DNA of 11,031 nt. It comes from Hyphomicrobiales bacterium. GTDB taxonomy: Bacteria; Pseudomonadota; Alphaproteobacteria; Rhizobiales; Aestuariivirgaceae. The position numbers and the translations under genes were made by a program. This document shows positions 7,569-11,031 of the stretch, in pieces (positions within the stretch are counted from its first letter, which is position 1; each line of letters begins with the position of its first letter). The stretch spans positions 1-11,031 of the forward strand of contig JAIBJH010000069.1 of NCBI GenBank assembly GCA_020029455.1, in the 5' to 3' direction. The notes under the pieces are model-generated. The model was not told where the DNA came from. It did not search any database and saw nothing but the letters and a program-made list of their open reading frames with translations.

Positions 7569-7583
7569 TAAAAGTTTGGTTAA
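7569..7583 (-). promoter_or_regulatory. Candidate CtrA binding box
   Basis: On the minus strand this reads TTAA-CCAAACT-TTTA, matching the alphaproteobacterial CtrA consensus TTAA-N7-TTAA at seven of eight defined positions. The TTAACC half is the better one. It lies 86 bases before the hpt start and 165 bases before the GPR-like start. Short A+T-rich sites arise by chance, so this is a candidate only. Confidence 0.4.
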
Positions 7584-7598
7584 AATTGTGGATCGAAT

Positions 7599-7610
7599 TG
7601 AATCGATTCA
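7599..7610. promoter_or_regulatory. Palindrome with two abutting GANTC (CcrM) sites
   Basis: TGAATCGATTCA is a perfect 12-base palindrome. It contains GAATC (7600-7604) directly followed by GATTC (7605-7609), both matching the GANTC target of the cell-cycle methyltransferase CcrM. A third site, GAGTC, lies at 7705-7709 inside the hpt gene. In related bacteria GANTC sites in promoters are read by GcrA; whether this occurs here is inference. Confidence 0.5.
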
Positions 7611-7669
7611 CGAAATACCACCTTTACCGCATTTTTTCATGAGGTTGCAGAGATTTTTCGCGAAGGTCA

Positions 7670-8062
7670 ATGTCTGCAAGCAGGGTGTTGATTGTGGAAT
7701 ATTCGAGTCCAAAGAGCGGCACGGCCCACAGGGCCGTGGAAGATGTTGTGCCGCTTGACGCGGCTTTCCTAGTGCATTCCACCTTTGGTGATGATGCGCT
7801 CAAGGGAGAGATTATCGCCCTTTACCGGAAGCAGCTTGCCCAAGCGCGCGAACTGATTGCATCGGCGGCGACGGCCAGCGATTGGCGCTTTGTCATGCAC
7901 ACCCTGAAAGGCGCTTCGGGCGCCGTCGGGGCCATGCAATTCGCCTTCCTTGCCGATGAATGGGAAAGGACTGTCTTTCCATCCGAAGGTCAGCGGGAGC
8001 ACATCCTGAACGACTTCGACCTCGCAAAGGCCGCCTTCCTCTTAGAAGCGCAAAAACTATAG
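7670..8062 (+). CDS. Stand-alone Hpt (histidine phosphotransfer) domain protein
   Basis: This gives a 130-residue soluble protein. The phosphoacceptor motif is MHTLKGASGAVGA, with the active His at residue 77, followed by the Lys80-Gly81 of the Hpt signature. The region before it (about 28-70: LDAAFLVHSTFGDDALKGEIIALYRKQL) matches the first two helices of the four-helix bundle, and 88-128 the last two. There is no kinase or receiver domain, so it would relay phosphate between a separate hybrid kinase and a response regulator. The first 25 residues look unstructured. ATG 7670 has a GAAGG close upstream (3-base spacing, short); no better in-frame start is seen before the Hpt fold. It diverges from the GPR-like gene and is followed after 87 bases by ferredoxin on the same strand. 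Its partners are not in this window. It lacks the extra C-terminal domain expected of ChpT. Confidence 0.88.
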   Translation: MSASRVLIVEYSSPKSGTAHRAVEDVVPLDAAFLVHSTFGDDALKGEIIALYRKQLAQARELIASAATASDWRFVMHTLKGASGAVGAMQFAFLADEWERTVFPSEGQREHILNDFDLAKAAFLLEAQKL

Positions 8063-8149
8063 CGCCGTTCACTTGAGTGTTCCCTGGCTTGCCCAGGTTG
8101 CCTTGGCATTTGCCTTCACCTATGAAGCCTGCGCACTGCAGGACGACAC
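8063..8149 (+). other. Spacer between hpt and ferredoxin with small hairpin
   Basis: These 87 bases contain a 5-bp hairpin, CCTGG (8083-8087) and CCAGG (8093-8097), with a CTTGC loop. No T-run follows, so it is at best a weak terminator. The ferredoxin may have its own promoter here or be read through from hpt; the sequence does not decide this. Confidence 0.3.
8140..8143 (+). promoter_or_regulatory. Ribosome binding site of ferredoxin gene
   Basis: AGGA sits 6 bases before ATG 8150 and confirms this start. Confidence 0.55.
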
Positions 8150-8470
8150 ATGGCCAAGATCACCTTCACTCAGCACAATGGCACGGAAATCGAGACCAAT
8201 GGCATTCCCGGCATGACGGTGATGGAGACGGCCATCAAGAACCAGGTGCCGGGCATTGATGCCGATTGCGGCGGGGCCTGCGCCTGCGCCACATGCCACG
8301 TTTATGTCGAGGCCGAGTGGATGGACAAGGTGGGCGCGCGCAACCCGATGGAAGAGGATATGCTGGACTTTGCCTTCGATGTGCGGCCGGAAAGCAGGCT
8401 TTCCTGCCAGATCAAAGTGAGTGACGCGCTGGATGGCCTTCGTGTGCGCGTTCCCGAAAAGCAATTCTGA
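8150..8470 (+). CDS. [2Fe-2S] ferredoxin, adrenodoxin / FdVI type
   Basis: This is a 106-residue cytoplasmic electron carrier, the usual length for bacterial adrenodoxin-like ferredoxins. The cluster ligands are Cys40, Cys46, Cys49 and Cys86, in the family spacing C-x5-C-x2-C-x36-C (DCGGACACATCHVYV, then LSCQI). Cys44 is an extra cysteine inside the loop, often seen in this type. The acidic helix between the ligand groups (MEEDMLDFAFDVRPESRLSC, 67-86) is the usual docking surface for reductase. Start ATG 8150 begins MAKITF, a normal first strand. The reductase gene begins 8 bases after the stop, so the two are almost certainly one operon. FdVI-type ferredoxins serve cytochrome P450s, dioxygenases or iron-sulfur cluster assembly; no client enzyme is visible nearby, so the client is unknown. 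Confidence 0.95.
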   Translation: MAKITFTQHNGTEIETNGIPGMTVMETAIKNQVPGIDADCGGACACATCHVYVEAEWMDKVGARNPMEEDMLDFAFDVRPESRLSCQIKVSDALDGLRVRVPEKQF

Positions 8471-8478
8471 GAGACGTC

Positions 8479-9507
8479 ATGGCTGAGCATTTTGAGACTG
8501 ATGCGGTGATCATCGGAGCAGGCCCCTGCGGGATTTTCTCCGTTTTTGAACTGGGGCTGCTGGACATCCGCTGCCATGTAATCGACATCCTCGACCGGGC
8601 CGGCGGACAATGCGCCGAGCTCTATCCCGAAAAACCCATCTATGACATTCCGGCCTTGCCGATCGTTACCGGCGCAGAACTGACGCAGCGCCTTCTCGAA
8701 CAGGCAAAGCCCTTCAAAGCAGAGTTCCACTACAATCAGATGGTGACAGAACTGGCGAAGCAGCCGGACGGACGTTTTCTGGTCAAGACCGATGGTGAGT
8801 TGAGTTTCCTCTCCAAGATTGTGGTTGTGGCGGCAGGTGGCGGGTCCTTCCAGCCCAAGAAGCCGCCGATCCCCGGCATCGAGGCCTATGAAGCCAAATC
8901 GGTGTATTATTCGGTCAAGAAAATGGAGACGTTCCGTGGACGCGACGTGCTGATTGTCGGCGGTGGCGACTCGGCACTTGACTGGACGCTCAATCTGCAA
9001 CCATTGGCAAAGAGCCTGACATTGCTTCATCGCCGGGACGAATTCCGTGCGGCGCCCGACAGCGTCAACAAGATGCGCGAGCTGGTGGCGGCCGGAAAAA
9101 TGCAGCTGAAGATCGGGCAGGTGACGGGCCTTAAAGGCGAGAATGGTGTGCTCTCAGCAGCTACCGTCAAGGGTGGTGACGGCAGTGTTTTCGATGTGAC
9201 CACCAACGCCATGCTGCCGTTTTTCGGGCTGACGATGAAGCTGGGCCCGGTTGCCGAATGGGGCCTCAACCTGCATGAGAATCTGGTCAAGGTCGACACG
9301 GAGAAATTCGAAACTTCAACGCCCGGCATCTTCGCGGTCGGTGACATCAACTCGTATCCCGGCAAGGTGAAGCTGATCCTTTCCGGATTCCATGAGGCAG
9401 CGCTCATGGCGCAAGAGGCCTTCCACCATATCAATCCCGGCCAGCGGCTGGTGTTCCAGTACACAACGTCCAGCACGAATTTGCAGAAGAAGCTGGGCGT
9501 GGTTTAG
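8479..9507 (+). CDS. Ferredoxin--NADP(+) reductase, type 2 (thioredoxin reductase-like, YumC family)
   Basis: This is a 342-residue flavoenzyme (EC 1.18.1.2) that moves electrons from NADPH through FAD to ferredoxin. The FAD dinucleotide fold is at the N-terminus: IIGAGPCG (11-18), an acidic Asp36 after the second strand, then GGQCAELYPEKPIYDIP (42-58), which is diagnostic for this family. The NADPH domain has VGGGDSALDW (160-169) and HRRDEF (184-189), whose arginines should grip the 2'-phosphate. The second FAD motif is GIFAVGDINSYPGKVKLILSG (283-303). The CxxC pair of true thioredoxin reductases is missing, as expected of type-2 FNR. The C-terminal tail, QYTTSSTNLQKKLGV, is the typical extension that covers the flavin in dimeric YumC enzymes. 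A GAGA sequence upstream is a modest ribosome site. Its partner is surely the ferredoxin 8 bases upstream. Confidence 0.95.
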   Translation: MAEHFETDAVIIGAGPCGIFSVFELGLLDIRCHVIDILDRAGGQCAELYPEKPIYDIPALPIVTGAELTQRLLEQAKPFKAEFHYNQMVTELAKQPDGRFLVKTDGELSFLSKIVVVAAGGGSFQPKKPPIPGIEAYEAKSVYYSVKKMETFRGRDVLIVGGGDSALDWTLNLQPLAKSLTLLHRRDEFRAAPDSVNKMRELVAAGKMQLKIGQVTGLKGENGVLSAATVKGGDGSVFDVTTNAMLPFFGLTMKLGPVAEWGLNLHENLVKVDTEKFETSTPGIFAVGDINSYPGKVKLILSGFHEAALMAQEAFHHINPGQRLVFQYTTSSTNLQKKLGVV

Positions 9508-9521
9508 CGGCTGAAACAAGA

Positions 9522-9577
9522 TGCCCTCTCCCGCCCTTCGGGCACCCTCTCCCAACGCTGCGCGTCGGGCGAGGGCA
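9522..9577. repeat. REP-like palindromic repeat unit in convergent spacer
   Basis: TGCCCTCTCCCG (9522-9533) pairs with CGGGCGAGGGCA (9566-9577) over 12 positions with one mismatch. Inside lie a small hairpin GCCC-TTC-GGGC (9533-9543) and a second copy of CCCTCTCCC (9524-9532 and 9545-9553). Intergenic units built from CCCTCTCCC and its complement are widespread in rhizobial genomes, from memory. It follows the reductase stop by 14 bases and could also help end or protect that transcript. Confidence 0.6.
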
Positions 9578-9592
9578 ATTCAAATGCGATTA

Positions 9593-9610
9593 CTCCCCGT
9601 AGAAGGGGAG
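9593..9610. terminator. Hairpin in convergent spacer, possible bidirectional terminator
   Basis: CTCCCC (9593-9598) and GGGGAG (9605-9610) form a perfect 6-bp stem with a GTAGAA loop. It stands between two genes that converge, 85 bases after the reductase stop and 25 bases after the stop of the minus-strand antiporter. No long T-run follows on either strand, so termination strength is doubtful. It may be a second part of the neighbouring repeat unit. Confidence 0.4.
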
Positions 9611-9635
9611 GAGATTTGTTCAAAGTTGTTCCGCG

Positions 9636-11031
9636 CTAATCCACGCTTGTCTGCATGCGCTTCTTGAGACGGTTTCTCAGGCGGGCGACTTCTTCTTTTC
9701 GATTGGGACGGCCCAAGAGCTTGCGATAGCCGTCGCGGCGTTCATGAACGGCGGCAATGGCAAGGCCCATGGGAACGCCTGCCTCCACCAACAGCGCTTC
9801 TGCAAGCTGGAGACTGGCTTCAGTTGTCTCAGGGACGGCTTCGGTGACACCCGCTTCATACATCTTCATGGCATGGCGCTCGTCACGGGCGCGGGCGATG
9901 ATCTTGAGGTCAGGCCTTTTACTGCGCGCAGCTTTGAGGATTTCATGGGCCCGGGACGGGTTGTCCATGGTGATGGCCAAGGCCTTGGCTTCGGCAAGGC
10001 CGCAGCGCATGAGGAAGGAAATATCTGTGGCATCGCCATAAAATACACGGTGGCCTGCCTTGCGGGCTGCCGCGAGATTTTCGACATCAAGATCAATGCC
10101 GACGACAGGCAGTTCCTGTTCTTTCAGCATGTCGGCGACGATGCGGCCTACCCTGCCGAAGCCGGCAATGATGATGTTGGACCCCTCAATGCCTTGCTGC
10201 GGCAGCAGGTATTGGACCGCAGTCACATTGGGCGCCGGCAGTTTACGGCGCGTTACCTTGGCAAGGCGCCCCAGAAGCGGCAGGGCCATCATGCTCAGCG
10301 TGACGGCAATCAAAAACGGCGCTGTCTCGTTGTTGCGGAAAAGACCTGCAGCAGTCGCAGCGCCGAACAACACGAAAGCAAATTCTCCGCCCGGGCCCAG
10401 CAAGAGAGCTGACTCCAATGTAGGTGCCCGGGGCAACTTCATCACCCAGGCAATGGTCATCACGATCAATGCCTTTAGGCCTACGAGAATTGCCATGAGG
10501 GCGAGAATGCGGAGTGGCTGCTCGACAAGGAGTTGCAGACTGAGGCCCAACCCGACCAATAGGAAGAAGATTCCAAGAAGCACACCTTTGAAGGGTTCAA
10601 TGATGGCTTCAATGGCGCGGCGGAATTCGGTTTCGGCAAGGGTCAGGCCGGCGATGAATGCGCCAAGCGACATCGATAGTCCTGCGGCAGCCGCCAAGGC
10701 ACTGGTGCCAATGGCAATGAACAGCACAGTCGCCATGAAAAGATCGGGGCTATTGGCGGCGGCCACGAGGCGCAGGAGCGGCGTCAGGACAAAGCGGCCG
10801 GCAATGACGATGAAAGCGCCCGTCGCCACTGCTTGCAGGAGCGCCACGCCAACATTCATGGCGATATTGCCTTCGGTATTTGGCGCGAGTGTGCCGAGGA
10901 GCAGCAACATGGGCACCACGCACAGGTCCTGCATGAGGAGCACGGCAAAGCTCATGCGGCCCGCCTGCGAGCCGAGGCGTTTGTCTTCCGAAAAGAGCTG
11001 AATGACAATGGCAGTCGATGAGAGCGACAGA
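9636..11031 (-). CDS. Monovalent cation:proton antiporter-2 (KefB/KefC-like), partial (N-terminus beyond right edge)
   Basis: The frame is open to the right edge: before the Met at 10955 it continues with LSLSSTAIVIQLFSEDKRLGSQAGRM, so that Met is internal. About 464 residues are visible; KefB/KefC proteins have about 600, so roughly 130 N-terminal residues are missing. The membrane part covers about visible residues 1-255, with the conserved ALSSTA-type helix first and LLLGPGGEFAFVLF (209-222) later. An RCK/TrkA-N domain follows: Rossmann motif GFGRVG (290-295), acidic Asp313 after the second strand (GIDLD), and YGDATD (331-336), which bind NAD(H) or nucleotide and gate transport. A Lys/Arg-rich tail ends the protein. 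The function is K+ (or Na+) efflux in exchange for H+ at the inner membrane. Glutathione control, as in E. coli Kef, is not shown; no KefF/KefG-like partner is visible. The stop TAG is at 9638-9636. Confidence 0.92.
   Translation of the reverse strand, partial: LSLSSTAIVIQLFSEDKRLGSQAGRMSFAVLLMQDLCVVPMLLLLGTLAPNTEGNIAMNVGVALLQAVATGAFIVIAGRFVLTPLLRLVAAANSPDLFMATVLFIAIGTSALAAAAGLSMSLGAFIAGLTLAETEFRRAIEAIIEPFKGVLLGIFFLLVGLGLSLQLLVEQPLRILALMAILVGLKALIVMTIAWVMKLPRAPTLESALLLGPGGEFAFVLFGAATAAGLFRNNETAPFLIAVTLSMMALPLLGRLAKVTRRKLPAPNVTAVQYLLPQQGIEGSNIIIAGFGRVGRIVADMLKEQELPVVGIDLDVENLAAARKAGHRVFYGDATDISFLMRCGLAEAKALAITMDNPSRAHEILKAARSKRPDLKIIARARDERHAMKMYEAGVTEAVPETTEASLQLAEALLVEAGVPMGLAIAAVHERRDGYRKLLGRPNRKEEVARLRNRLKKRMQTSVD

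Larger units (their letters stand above)
7404..7669. promoter_or_regulatory. Divergent control region between GPR-like gene and hpt
   Basis: The 266 bases between two divergent genes must hold both promoters. The hpt side (about 7561-7640) is clearly richer in A+T than its surroundings. Sites seen are a TTAACCACCAAC 12-mer at 7501-7512, an inverted pair TCAAG (7519-7523) / CTTGA (7534-7538), a CtrA-like box at 7569-7583, and two abutting GANTC sites at 7600-7609. I could not pick a confident -35/-10 pair for either direction. No open frame here looks real. Confidence 0.55.

Noticed and set aside
7576..7758. 60-codon plus-strand frame overlapping the start of hpt
   Set aside because: Out of frame with the Hpt domain, no family resemblance, and it covers the likely promoter.
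8083..8097. Possible terminator after hpt
   Set aside because: Only a 5-bp stem and no T-run; recorded as a weak hairpin in the spacer, not called a terminator.
9636..10955. Taking Met at 10955 as the antiporter start
   Set aside because: The frame continues to the window edge with typical Kef sequence (LSLSSTAIVIQL), so the gene is cut by the edge and not short.
10060..11001. 313-codon plus-strand open frame
   Set aside because: Antisense to the antiporter, whose RCK and membrane motifs are unmistakable. The shadow is Arg/Met/Ser-rich and featureless.

Overview
The window looks like chromosomal DNA of an alphaproteobacterium, most likely of the order Hyphomicrobiales (Rhizobiales). The reasons are the high G+C, the very large membrane-anchored coiled-coil protein of the type annotated 'kinesin-like' or Growth Pole Ring (GPR) in that order, GANTC sites and a CtrA-like box in an intergenic region, and DgcA-like epimerase wording. 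The genus cannot be fixed. No transposase, phage, tRNA, rRNA or CRISPR sequence was seen; it reads as core genome.

Layout, left to right. 1-353 (-): a lipoprotein running off the left edge. 468-1349 (-): an uncharacterised protein with a conserved helical N-terminus and a Pro/Ala-rich tail. 1506-2681 (+): an MFS permease of the HcaT-like type, divergent from the previous gene across 156 bases that hold a strong hairpin. 2647-3624 (-): a dipeptide epimerase of the enolase superfamily, whose 3' end overlaps the permease by 35 bases. 3624-7403 (-): a 1259-residue GPR/kinesin-like protein whose stop codon overlaps the epimerase start. 7404-7669: a divergent control region. 7670-8062 (+): a stand-alone Hpt phosphotransfer protein. 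8150-8470 and 8479-9507 (+): a [2Fe-2S] ferredoxin and a type-2 ferredoxin-NADP reductase, 8 bases apart. 9508-9635: a palindrome-rich convergent spacer. 9636-11031 (-): a KefB/KefC-type cation:proton antiporter with an RCK domain, cut by the right edge.

How the parts may work together. The ferredoxin and its reductase form a complete NADPH-to-iron-sulfur electron line. The GPR-like gene and the epimerase are arranged for coupled translation. If the first acts in polar growth and the second on murein-type or acylated glutamate peptides, the pair would join envelope growth to peptide recycling; that is inference. The GPR-like gene and the hpt gene share a control region with a 7-of-8 match to the CtrA full site and two abutting GANTC methylation sites, which suggests cell-cycle control.

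The most notable direct observation is a long array of 11-residue (hendecad) repeats in the GPR-like protein: about 47 units in three phase blocks, residues 327-891.
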